This document shows positions 27,021-34,422 of a stretch of DNA of 64,000 nt, one piece after another. Positions within the stretch are counted from its first letter, which is position 1, and the number at the start of each line of letters is the position of its first letter. Source of the DNA: an uncultured Candidatus Nitrosopumilus sp. (lineage in GTDB: Archaea > Thermoproteota > Nitrososphaeria > Nitrososphaerales > Nitrosopumilaceae); the NCBI GenBank assembly GCA_951812645.1, contig CATOSM010000001.1, positions 537,560-601,559 of the forward strand. The letters are read 5' to 3'. Below the pieces are notes generated by a model that made no database searches, had not been told where the DNA came from, and saw nothing but the letters and a program-made list of their open reading frames with translations. A program made the translations under genes and the position numbers.

Positions 27021-27461
27021 CTATAGATTTGCAAAGTGATTTTGCCATTTAGATTTTATTTCATCCTCAGAAATACCAAGATCATAAAGAGGGGAAGCGA
27101 CCTCTGAAACATTTTCGACATCAACTAAAATAATTGAGTTGATTGGACTTTTAATTCCCTTTTCTCTATAATGGTTCAAAATTTCCTGATAAGGAGAACC
27201 GTTTGCAAGTATTCTAGATTTGCCTTGAAACAAGTATCCCTTACGAAGAAGAGGATCAATGACATTGATTTCCACATAAGGGTTGATTTTTAAATTTTTT
27301 ATTGTGTCAGGTGAACGAATATCTGCAAAAGCCAATATTTCAGAGGTCCAACCGATTATCGTACCCTTAGGAGAAATGTTGGGTTTACCGTCCGATGAAA
27401 CAGTTGCAACATAACCCAATTTTTGTAAATCTAAAAAATCCTTAATTGCTTTAGTAATCAT
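27021..27461 (-). CDS. Pyridoxamine 5'-phosphate oxidase-like FMN-binding protein
   Basis: 146 residues with the split-barrel opening IKDFLDLQKLGYVATVSSDGKPNISPKGTI and the following ILAFADIRSPDTIKNLKINPYVEINVID. Members of this family bind FMN or F420. The neighbouring cofGH genes show that the organism makes F420 precursors, so an F420-dependent reductase role is possible but not proven. It converges with the coiled-coil gene with a four-base gap. Confidence 0.8.
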   Translation of the reverse strand: MITKAIKDFLDLQKLGYVATVSSDGKPNISPKGTIIGWTSEILAFADIRSPDTIKNLKINPYVEINVIDPLLRKGYLFQGKSRILANGSPYQEILNHYREKGIKSPINSIILVDVENVSEVASPLYDLGISEDEIKSKWQNHFANL

Positions 27462-27499
27462 GAATATTATTTTAAAATTGAACGTATTTAGTTTTCACA

Positions 27500-27598
27500 C
27501 TAACGCATAAATTCAGCCATTTCAATAGAAAAGAAGAAAAACCCTATTCCACCGCCAATAATTGCAATCCAGGCTGCAATTTGTTTAATCTTAGACAC
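27500..27598 (-). CDS. Tiny single-helix membrane protein (32 aa)
   Basis: GTG start, reading SKIKQIAAWIAIIGGGIGFFFF and ending SIEMAEFMR. One hydrophobic helix with a GGGxG face and charged ends. It lies just upstream of the PNPOx-like gene on the same strand. Too short for firm gene calling; the helix and clean stop make it plausible. Confidence 0.4.
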   Translation of the reverse strand: MSKIKQIAAWIAIIGGGIGFFFFSIEMAEFMR

Positions 27599-27675
27599 AT
27601 AAAAAAATCATTCAAACTCATTATTGAATCTAATTACCTAGACAGTTATAACTAGACGGAAATTAGCATAATGCT

Positions 27676-27825
27676 GTGGCCAGTATCAAAGACATTGGGA
27701 AGTTCTTCTTATTCATAGCAGGGGGGTTGGTAGCAATAATTGTTGGTTCGTTTATGATTAGAGGTACAATGCACATGTGGGATAAACCAGGGGAAAACAA
27801 AAAAAACAAACAGGAAAAGGACTAA
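27676..27825 (+). CDS. Small single-helix membrane protein (49 aa)
   Basis: GTG start, reading ASIKDIGKFFLFIAGGLVAIIVGSFMIRG: one TM helix, then a very basic hydrophilic tail (DKPGENKKNKQEKD). The next gene follows 28 bases later on the same strand. The topology suggests a membrane peptide with a cytoplasmic tail. Function unknown. Confidence 0.5.
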   Translation: MASIKDIGKFFLFIAGGLVAIIVGSFMIRGTMHMWDKPGENKKNKQEKD

Positions 27826-27852
27826 AACCGACTCGATTAAATAAGAAATGGA

Positions 27853-28152
27853 TTGTTACAAGATTCAACAATTAGAAAATCATTAGATCAGTACATTCAA
27901 AGACGGATTTTAGAGATACCAACTGAAATTAAACAAACATTTCCAGCAATCAAACAGATTTGGAAATGTGAGAACGAGATAGATTTTCTCTATGGGTATT
28001 ATGTGGGTAAAATAGAAGAGGGAGCGCTGCATTATTTGTTAAAAGCAACCCGTGCATCGGCCGGAGGATATGTAGACACATTTGAAATTAGAGGGATAAT
28101 TGAAATGCAAAAAATGGAACTACAAAAAGCAATAAGAACCGCAATTAATTAG
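27853..28152 (+). CDS. Conserved-looking hypothetical protein (99 aa)
   Basis: TTG start. Soluble alpha-helical protein with aromatic/charged blocks (WKCENEIDFLYGYYVGKIEEGALHY). No known motif. It belongs to a run of small same-strand genes from 27676 to 28360. Confidence 0.55.
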   Translation: MLQDSTIRKSLDQYIQRRILEIPTEIKQTFPAIKQIWKCENEIDFLYGYYVGKIEEGALHYLLKATRASAGGYVDTFEIRGIIEMQKMELQKAIRTAIN

Positions 28153-28186
28153 TGAGGTAAAAATAGAACCTCAATTCAGCAAATAC

Positions 28187-28360
28187 ATGGTAGGACCGCA
28201 AGATGGAGGATTCGGGTTTGATCAATCAAAAAAATATACCAGCCTAGACAACATGGAAGAAATTTGTGTCCAATGTCAGGCAGGACAACATAAAAAATGC
28301 CTAAAGAAATCAAAAGAGCAGGAAGTTTGTGAATGTGAACACTGCATGATCTACGGCTAA
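28187..28360 (+). CDS. Small Cys-rich zinc-binding-like protein (57 aa)
   Basis: ATG start. Cysteines are arranged CVQCQAGQHKKC...VCECEHC, up to seven Cys/His ligands, enough for one or two metal sites. The frame remains open a little upstream but without a standard start codon. No family recognised; it may bind zinc or an Fe-S cluster. Confidence 0.55.
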   Translation: MVGPQDGGFGFDQSKKYTSLDNMEEICVQCQAGQHKKCLKKSKEQEVCECEHCMIYG

Positions 28361-28373
28361 ATTTAGAAAAAAC

Positions 28374-28692
28374 TCAAAGGGCGGATAATTTATTTTCTAG
28401 TTCTTGAATTTGCTTTTGACGTGAATCAGATATGTTTTGAGCAAATTCTCCACATGCAGAAATAATGGAAGTCAAAGCTTCTTTGTACTCAGAATGACCT
28501 TTCTTTAACACGTCGTACGATTCAAGAGATGTGATATGTCCAGGTACAGTTGCAATCGCATTTTTTTTTTTGATTAAATTTTACCATGCCGCCAAATGCC
28601 TCAGTGAACATGGGTGCAGAATCCGCTTGGCGTTTGTGGGCAACTCTGCCAGCATCAGTATTAAATAATTGAGTGATACCACCGGGTTTATA
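28374..28692 (-). pseudogene. Hypothetical helical protein gene, frameshifted in a poly-A run
   Basis: Two frames on the minus strand join into one protein: GGITQLFNTDAGRVAHKRQADSA... up to FGGMVKFNQKKK, then NAIATVPGHITSLESYDVLKKG to ELENKLSAL and stop at 28374-28376. The switch falls in an 11-base A run (T run at about 28560-28570 on the plus strand), a typical slippage site. No ATG/GTG/TTG is seen upstream of the first part, so the 5' end may also be damaged. Could be a sequencing indel; function unknown. Confidence 0.55.
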
Positions 28693-28746
28693 GTCACAGT
28701 AACAGAAGAATTGAAAATAAAGCAGTGTTAATTATTTTACAGATAA

Positions 28747-29262
28747 TTATGCTCCAGGATCTTCTGGAGCGGCAGCATCGGTTGCAAGAATTTTATCAAT
28801 CTCATTTATTGCAAGCTTGTCTCTTCCAATAAGATCAAACTTTTGTAACAAAGTTTCAAATTTTGTCTCTTCTTGAACTTGCTCATTTACAAACCACTCA
28901 AGGAATACATTGGTAGAATGATCTTTTTCTTTTTGGGCAATTTCCACCATCTTATGAATGGCTTTGGTCACAGCTTGCTCATTTTTTAAGGCAAGTCTGA
29001 TTAATCCTTCAAGGGATTTGTATGTGTTAGTAGGAGATTTAGTTGCAGGAATACTTGCAGTAGCTCCCATATCGTTTAGGTAATGAACAATTTTTAACAT
29101 GTGAGTTCGTTCTTCGTCAGATTGGACATAAAAGTAATTTGCAGCTCCTCGATATCCAGTTACTTCACACCAGGATGCCATTGCCAAATAACCATTGGAC
29201 GCAGAAGCCTCGAGTGCAACTTGATCATTTAGTGCTTTTTTCATCTTAGAGGAGATTTTCAT
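28747..29262 (-). CDS. Ferritin-like iron-storage protein
   Basis: 171 residues, four-helix bundle. Iron-site residues are visible: Glu in ALEASASNGYLAM, the EERTHM pair (DEERTHMLKIVHYLN), and Glu residues in KNEQAVTKAIHKMVEIA and EWFVNEQVQEETKFE. This is the prokaryotic (FtnA-like) non-haem pattern, storing iron as Fe(III). The tail DAAAPEDPGA is extra. ATG start. Confidence 0.9.
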   Translation of the reverse strand: MKISSKMKKALNDQVALEASASNGYLAMASWCEVTGYRGAANYFYVQSDEERTHMLKIVHYLNDMGATASIPATKSPTNTYKSLEGLIRLALKNEQAVTKAIHKMVEIAQKEKDHSTNVFLEWFVNEQVQEETKFETLLQKFDLIGRDKLAINEIDKILATDAAAPEDPGA

Positions 29263-29294
29263 AATGCAAGTCAGATTTTGGTAAATTTAAAGGG

Positions 29295-30569
29295 TTAGGA
29301 ATAAAACTTGGTCATTAAAAAGAACAATGCAAATCCAATTAAAAATACAACTCCTGCAAAGCTAATGATTTTCATAACTACAGAAGGATGGTCTAGTTTT
29401 GGGAGATATTTCCCAGTAACTAGTCTAAAATTGAAAATAGCAATCATCGGGGCAACTACAAAAGATAGAACAGTTGCAAAATCAACCAGGGCCTTAAGAT
29501 TACTACCGAATTGAAATATTATGATCAAAGAGCCGACAGCGACGACCAAAAGAATTGCAACATACAAAACTCGAGATTTCACGCCATCAATATTTTCATT
29601 TTTAGTAAAAAGCAACTCAATAGTTCTCTTCAAAGACCTAGAATACCCATCAAATACTGCAATAACAGTTCCAAACATTATTGCAAACGCAGATGCAGAA
29701 ATAAGGACATGGCTCCAGTTACCTATTGTTTTAGTGTACAGAGTAATGACTTCATTTGCAAATTGAGCGTTGTTATTTGGAAGTACTTCCCCAGAACCAA
29801 AGAAAATGTAAGAACCTAAAGTTACAAACATTATCGCAAGTACGCCAGTGACAAAGTATGCAAATTTAAATTCAAATATTGTTTCTTTTAATCTTGGCTT
29901 GTAGTTTGATTGTTTGATTCGTTCTAATGTCCACAGACTATTCCAACTAGAAATTTCCAGCGGTGCAGGCATCCATCCCATCAGTGCCAACAAAAAGAAA
30001 ACACCTGACACCGTCAATAATTCTTTAGGTACAAACCCATCTACAGGTTCTATTGGTCCATTGTATAATACAAGAAGAAAAGCAGTCACAGTAGAAATTA
30101 ACATCACTATTGCAACAACTTTGATTAAACTATCAAGAACGTTATATTTTCCAATCATCAATACTGCAACACATACAATAAACAAAATAACCACGGCCCA
30201 TTCTCCAAGAAAATCAATTCCGAAAAGATTTTCAAAAAATCCAGCAGTTACGAATCCAACCGCACCTGTGACAAAAAACATCGAAGTGATTATTAAAATG
30301 AAATATAGCAGTAATGCAGGTTTGCCAAGTTTTTTGTATCCATCAATAATGCTAGTTTGGGTGGAATTTGCATATCTAGAGCCATATTCAAAAAAAGGAT
30401 ATTTCAAAACAATGGCTAAAATCACAAAACCCACGATTACCAATCCAAAATCAGCGCCTGCTCGTGTGGATTGAATTAAATGAGATACGCCTATGGCAGT
30501 GCTAGCAAAGAGTATTCCAGGGCCAGTGGTTTTTAAAAAACTAGAAATTTTCTGATTCGTCAAATTCAA
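29295..30569 (-). CDS. Divergent Nramp-family transporter lacking the canonical metal site
   Basis: 424 residues, about eleven TM helices, with the Nramp first helix TTGPGILFASTAIGVSHLIQS (14-34). In true Mn/Fe transporters helix 1 has DPGN and helix 6 has MPH; here the matching places read GVSH and MPAP (around residue 200). The aspartate, asparagine and histidine ligands are therefore gone, so the substrate is probably not a classical divalent metal. It lies 33 bases upstream of ferritin in the same direction and is probably in one unit with it, which still hints at metal or iron physiology. Confidence 0.75.
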   Translation of the reverse strand: MNLTNQKISSFLKTTGPGILFASTAIGVSHLIQSTRAGADFGLVIVGFVILAIVLKYPFFEYGSRYANSTQTSIIDGYKKLGKPALLLYFILIITSMFFVTGAVGFVTAGFFENLFGIDFLGEWAVVILFIVCVAVLMIGKYNVLDSLIKVVAIVMLISTVTAFLLVLYNGPIEPVDGFVPKELLTVSGVFFLLALMGWMPAPLEISSWNSLWTLERIKQSNYKPRLKETIFEFKFAYFVTGVLAIMFVTLGSYIFFGSGEVLPNNNAQFANEVITLYTKTIGNWSHVLISASAFAIMFGTVIAVFDGYSRSLKRTIELLFTKNENIDGVKSRVLYVAILLVVAVGSLIIIFQFGSNLKALVDFATVLSFVVAPMIAIFNFRLVTGKYLPKLDHPSVVMKIISFAGVVFLIGFALFFLMTKFYS

Positions 30570-30571
30570 AA

Positions 30572-30943
30572 CTAAAGGGGATTAACATTCCATGCATCAT
30601 CAACCCAAACACCAATGACTTTGACATTTGAATTCCATGCAGAAATTATTTCAACGCCTTTTTTGATTTGGTCGATGTGCTCATCGTCAGATACAGGGTT
30701 ACCTGCACAATCATAATGACCAGAGATTACAATCAATTCAGATTTATGAGCATTGATAGATATGTTCATTTTATGTTTGACGGATTCAAGATCTAAATTT
30801 TCCGAAACTAGCTTGTCAACTCCTGGCTCAGTAATTGCATCAACATAGTCAACAGAGAATTTTTCTTTAATCCAATTTGCCAAAGGTATCTGAATTCTAC
30901 CATCCATGCACGTAACAGATGTTGCAAATTTTCCGTCTGCCAT
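30572..30943 (-). CDS. Minimal beta-carbonic-anhydrase-like protein (123 aa)
   Basis: Zn site of beta-CA: C12, D14 and R16 (CMDGR, the CxDxR motif), then H76 and C79 (GHYDC, HxxC). The Asp-Arg dyad is kept. At 123 residues it is far shorter than usual beta-CAs (about 180-230) and lacks the flanking helices, so it may be a structural homologue with another role or a compact CO2 hydratase. Bicarbonate is the carbon substrate of the thaumarchaeal 3-HP/4-HB cycle, which makes a CA plausible. The Nramp-like gene starts two bases after its stop. Confidence 0.65.
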   Translation of the reverse strand: MADGKFATSVTCMDGRIQIPLANWIKEKFSVDYVDAITEPGVDKLVSENLDLESVKHKMNISINAHKSELIVISGHYDCAGNPVSDDEHIDQIKKGVEIISAWNSNVKVIGVWVDDAWNVNPL

Positions 30944-30979
30944 GAGTTAATCGAAAACAGGCTTCCTTAAAAATTATTT

Positions 30980-31528
30980 TCAATGACGGAAACAATCAAC
31001 AGTGTGATCGTTTACCATGCCTATGGCTTGCATTAACGCATAGCAAATAGTGGGGCCTACAAAGCTAAATCCACGTTTTTTGAGATCTTTACTTAATTGT
31101 TCAGATAATTCAGTTGATGCAGGTAATTCAGAATAATTTTTGAAGTGATTTTTCATTGGTTTGTGATTAACAAATTCCCACAAATATTTGTCAAAAGTTC
31201 CAAATTCTTCTTGAATTTTTAGAAATTGCTTTGCATTGTTAATTGCAGAATTTATCTTGAGTTTATTTCGTATAATAGAGTCATCTTGAAGTAATTTTTC
31301 GACATGTTTTTTGGTATATTTTGCCACTTTTTGGGCGTCAAAATCAGAAAAAGCCTTCCTATAGCCATCCCTGTGTTTGAGTACAGTAGTCCAAGAAAGA
31401 CCGGCTTGTGCACCTTCCAATATTAAAAATTCAAACAATTTTTGATCATCATGTTGGGGAGTGCCCCATTCTAGATCATGGTATTGAATATCAGGTTCAT
31501 CTTTGGCCCAAAAACATCGTTTCTTCAT
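30980..31528 (-). CDS. tag: DNA-3-methyladenine glycosylase I
   Basis: Base-excision repair of 3-methyladenine. Family landmarks: MKKRCFWAKDEPDIQYHDLEWG at the N-terminus (Cys/His zinc ligands C, H), FEFLILEGAQAGLSWTTVLKHRDGYRKAFSDFD with the catalytic-pocket Glu, KRGFSFVGPTICYALMQAIGMVNDHTVDCF with the C-terminal H and C ligands. An ATG five codons upstream (31543) is possible; MKKRC is the family-like start. Confidence 0.93.
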   Translation of the reverse strand: MKKRCFWAKDEPDIQYHDLEWGTPQHDDQKLFEFLILEGAQAGLSWTTVLKHRDGYRKAFSDFDAQKVAKYTKKHVEKLLQDDSIIRNKLKINSAINNAKQFLKIQEEFGTFDKYLWEFVNHKPMKNHFKNYSELPASTELSEQLSKDLKKRGFSFVGPTICYALMQAIGMVNDHTVDCFRH

Positions 31529-31575
31529 GGTTTGATTTATCATACGATATCAAATAACAGTTATCAAAGAGACGT

Positions 31576-32001
31576 ATGAAATTAAATCCGCAATTATTAC
31601 AGATTAACAGGAATTTTCTAATTTGTTTTGTCATATCGGCATCACTGTCTGCCATAGTGGCACAGCTTTTAGGAGATCAAGAAAACTACCTCAACACAAC
31701 AACCACAATAATTGTGGGATACGTAATTTATTTTGGAATTTTTTCAGTTTTGTTTTATTGGGACAATAAGAAACGATACAAATCAATGGAGAAGGGTTTA
31801 ATTAAAAAAGAATTACTTGCGTTGATTTCATCATTTGGCGTGGGAGAAATAATTTATTTAGGAATCAGATGGCCAACACTCTATTATTTTCTGGAAATTG
31901 GCATTGAACCATATTTGGCATCGTTGATTTCAGAAGTTACTGCAACGGGATGTTACATGATATCAGTTACAGTATTTCTTAGAAAAACAAAAACATTCTG
32001 A
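31576..32001 (+). CDS. Hypothetical membrane protein (141 aa)
   Basis: Four predicted TM helices (about 14-32, 45-62, 79-99, 113-136) and short loops. ATG start, divergent from tag. The stop abuts the convergent CBS gene with no gap. Not recognised. Confidence 0.65.
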   Translation: MKLNPQLLQINRNFLICFVISASLSAIVAQLLGDQENYLNTTTTIIVGYVIYFGIFSVLFYWDNKKRYKSMEKGLIKKELLALISSFGVGEIIYLGIRWPTLYYFLEIGIEPYLASLISEVTATGCYMISVTVFLRKTKTF

Positions 32002-32400
32002 CTATTTAGCAAGTTGAGTTACTAAATCAGTAGAAGTGATTATTCCAACAATTTTACCATTTTCAGTTACCGCTAGTTTTCTAATTTTTTTACTGGTCAT
32101 TCTTTCGGCAGCTGCAGAAATTGGTTCGTTGTGATTTATTGTAATCAATGGAGAAGACATTATTTTAGAGACGGACATATCAAAAGGTAAGTTATTTGCA
32201 GCTACACGAGTTGCAAAATCTCTATCAGTTACAATCCCTATAGGATTATCGTTTTCCTTTACAAAAATGGCGCCTATCCCACCTTGCTCCATCATCTTTG
32301 CTATTTGTAATGCAGTGGTAGAGGTATTGACAGTGATTAATGCCTTAGTCATAATATCTTGTACCAAAATAGAAGAATAGTTGAAATCTTCTCGACTCAT
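32002..32400 (-). CDS. CBS-domain pair protein
   Basis: 132 residues made of two CBS motifs: VQDIMTKALITVNTSTTALQIAKMMEQGGIGAIFVKENDNPIGIVTDRDFATRV and VSKIMSSPLITINHNEPISAAAERMTSKKIRKLAVTENGKIVGIITSTDLV. Such stand-alone pairs (Bateman modules) bind adenine nucleotides and regulate partner proteins. The partner is not evident here. Confidence 0.9.
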   Translation of the reverse strand: MSREDFNYSSILVQDIMTKALITVNTSTTALQIAKMMEQGGIGAIFVKENDNPIGIVTDRDFATRVAANNLPFDMSVSKIMSSPLITINHNEPISAAAERMTSKKIRKLAVTENGKIVGIITSTDLVTQLAK

Positions 32401-32461
32401 TATTTGATTAAGAGATCGTGATATTTAAGACGTTCACAAAAATAATTTCTAATTACGCACA

Positions 32462-32989
32462 TTAAATTTTGGAGAGGATTTTCTTTTTCTTATCTTGAAA
32501 TTCTTTATTTGTGATTACACCAGCTTTTTGTAAATCAGATAATTTTTTTAATAATTCAAGATCATCATATGATGAAGATTTAAGATTCTTGCCAGATTCT
32601 ATACCAGTTCGTATACTTGATTTAGTTTTCTTTTTTAATCTTGAGCCAAGAATGCTTCCCTTTGTTAAAAAATTTTCGCTAATTTTGTATCCTTTTTTCT
32701 TTGCTTGTTTGATAATTTCTTCAGACTTTTGCCGGGTAACATCATCAACTAGTTTGTATTTTTTTGCCATAGAACCTAATTCCTGAGTTTTCTTTTTAGC
32801 CAAACGAGATTGCAATTTTAGATCTTTGATGATTTCATTTTTTGTTTTACGTTTGAATCGTCTGGTATATTCTTCTATAACTAATACGGGAAATGGGCTA
32901 TACTCTACATCAAGATAATATTTGATAATTGTATCGTCAGGCAATGTTTGAAGATATTCTTTGATGGATTTCTCTGACTTTAATTCCAT
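32462..32989 (-). CDS. SHOCT-domain hypothetical protein
   Basis: 175 residues. The C-terminus is a SHOCT motif (DDLELLKKLSDLQKAGVITNKEFQDKKKKILSKI, residues about 141-175), a short oligomerisation element found at protein ends. The middle is a very basic helical segment (KRKTKNEIIKDLKLQSRLAKKKTQ). No membrane segment. Function unknown. Confidence 0.65.
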   Translation of the reverse strand: MELKSEKSIKEYLQTLPDDTIIKYYLDVEYSPFPVLVIEEYTRRFKRKTKNEIIKDLKLQSRLAKKKTQELGSMAKKYKLVDDVTRQKSEEIIKQAKKKGYKISENFLTKGSILGSRLKKKTKSSIRTGIESGKNLKSSSYDDLELLKKLSDLQKAGVITNKEFQDKKKKILSKI

Positions 32990-32998
32990 ATTTGTGAT

Positions 32999-33712
32999 TT
33001 AATTCTTAGTCATAAAAAGATTCAAGAAGCAATGATAGGAATCCCCCACCTGAGGAAGATTTTTGAGTTGTCCATCTACAAAAACATGACCAAGAATACA
33101 AGATTTGCCATCAATGTAGGCATCAATAGGAATAGGTATTTCTTCAGAGTTTAGAAACTCCTGTGTTTGATTTTTTAAACCGTTGACTATAGTAGCCAAG
33201 AATATTTCCGAATGCCGGTTTGTCTTTATCAGATGAATCATCATCTATTTTTTCACCATATCTGTCATAGGATGATAAATTTGAGGAGCTGCAAAAGCAA
33301 AATCATCCCCATTAAATGCAGATATCAAAGCAAACCCATGTTCTCCAGATGATTTTTCATATTCTTAAAAAGGTGCATTCTCTTTGAAATAATAACACCT
33401 ATTGTGCTGTATACGCACATTGGGATCTTAATAGAATCATCATCAAATAATTCAGCATGAGTCACATCATAATTTTGAAAGACGGTATTTTTGGATTGTA
33501 ATTTAGATTGTTTGTTTTTGGATATTTTGATCATGGGTTCGAATGCATCAAGTCCCCAACGGTAGACAGAATCACCCAAAACATCAGATAAAGAAAACAA
33601 CACCCGTCCAGTTCCTGAACCTAAATCAATTATAGTGTATTTTTGATCTGGCTGTATAAAATTTTTACAAATATTGGCAATAATTCAAATTTCTTTATCA
33701 ATATAATTAGAA
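32999..33712 (-). pseudogene. Class I SAM methyltransferase gene, multiply frameshifted
   Basis: Minus-strand frames join into one methyltransferase-like protein: ELLPIFVKIL (near 33680), then after a shift the SAM motif I YTIIDLGSGTGRVLFSLSDVLG (33575-33640), then YDVTHAELFDD...CVYSTIGV, then SAFNGDDFAFAAPQIYHP in another frame, a stop in KK* near 33245, and a final 81-residue frame ending at 32999. At least three frame breaks and one stop. The N-terminal hydrophobic part and motif I fit thaumarchaeal membrane-linked methyltransferases of unknown target. The gene lies at the outer side of the putative island edge. Confidence 0.65.
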
Positions 33713-34102
33713 ATGACAAGATCATGGTTTTTTCTACACATCCATCATATGCTAATGACATATCATCCATGCATCACCATACATGACAAATACCAAGTGA
33801 GCATCTTAATGAATTTTGTAAAAAGCGGACACGACCGGATTCGGTGCTGCAGATTTATTTTTTCGTATCTTTTTGGGATTTTGCAGGGTCCACTACTCGG
33901 CAGTTGTTTAATTGTGGTTAGGGTCCGCCACGGTAGATTTGGTTTTATGTAAATTATGGTCACATTACAGTAATTCTTTTTCATGGTATACTCGTTCGGT
34001 ATTGCAATGAGGGCAGGATTCACTCATTCTCTCATTTTTGAATATTATCATGCAATCTGAGAAGTTAGTGACGCATTTTTTAAAATTTCTTTTTCGATTG
34101 CT
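33713..34102. other. 390-bp stretch without an intact gene; tRNA-like remnant inside
   Basis: No convincing CDS. On the minus strand at 33965-34027 a 20-residue frame MSESCPHCNTERVYHEKELL looks like a zinc-ribbon fragment. At 33824-33843 there is a copy of the tRNA-Arg 3' end (separate entry). At 33886-33898 the opposite strand reads GAGTAGTGGACCC, close to the GAGTAGCGGACCC found at 40321-40333. The region therefore looks like debris at an island boundary. Confidence 0.5.
33824..33843 (-). repeat. att-like repeat: partial copy of the tRNA-Arg 3' end
   Basis: AGCGGACACGACCGGATTCG matches 40325-40344 (AGCGGACCCGACCGGATTCG) in 19 of 20 bases and the same orientation. The matching part is the T-loop/T-stem and 3' acceptor strand of tRNA-Arg(GCG). 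A direct repeat of a tRNA 3' end 6.5 kb away on the 3' side of the tRNA is the classic footprint of an element integrated by a tyrosine recombinase. Alternatively it is a decayed tRNA pseudogene. Confidence 0.55.
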
Positions 34103-34324
34103 TCAGGCACGATAATCTGTTTTGATTTTTTTAAATCGATCAAGTTGCTGTTGTGTTTGGTGTACATTAAATTCATGCAATCCAAAAATATCTTCAAATC
34201 TTTTCCTATGTTTAATTAGAAAACAATTATGACGTTTAAGATAGATACAATCTACTTGCTTTTCAACAATTAAAATTTCTCCACTTAGTGTAACTAAACC
34301 TTGGTTCAAGTTAGAAGAACGCAA
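34103..34324 (-). CDS. Hypothetical ORF (73 aa), possibly a 3' fragment
   Basis: TTG start. The frame is open further upstream to about 34399 and there encodes CVFICHGTCQSW, a CHGTC cysteine motif seen at the N-terminus of small zinc proteins, but no start codon precedes it. The C-terminal part (EFNVHQTQQQLDRFKKIKTDYRA) is helical and basic. Likely a damaged gene; no function can be given. Confidence 0.35.
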   Translation of the reverse strand: MRSSNLNQGLVTLSGEILIVEKQVDCIYLKRHNCFLIKHRKRFEDIFGLHEFNVHQTQQQLDRFKKIKTDYRA

Positions 34325-34422
34325 GACACCAAAAAGAGCTGTCGGGATTATCCAAGATTGGCATGTGCCATGACATATAAAAACGCAACGGATGATAAAA
34401 GAAGGTATCTAAAGGTTCCCTG

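Noticed and set aside
26173..27048. Minus-strand frame of 291 codons opposite the coiled-coil gene
   Set aside because: Serine/phenylalanine-rich mirror of a Glu/Lys-rich coding strand; no motif, and the sense strand has a natural start and position after lysS.
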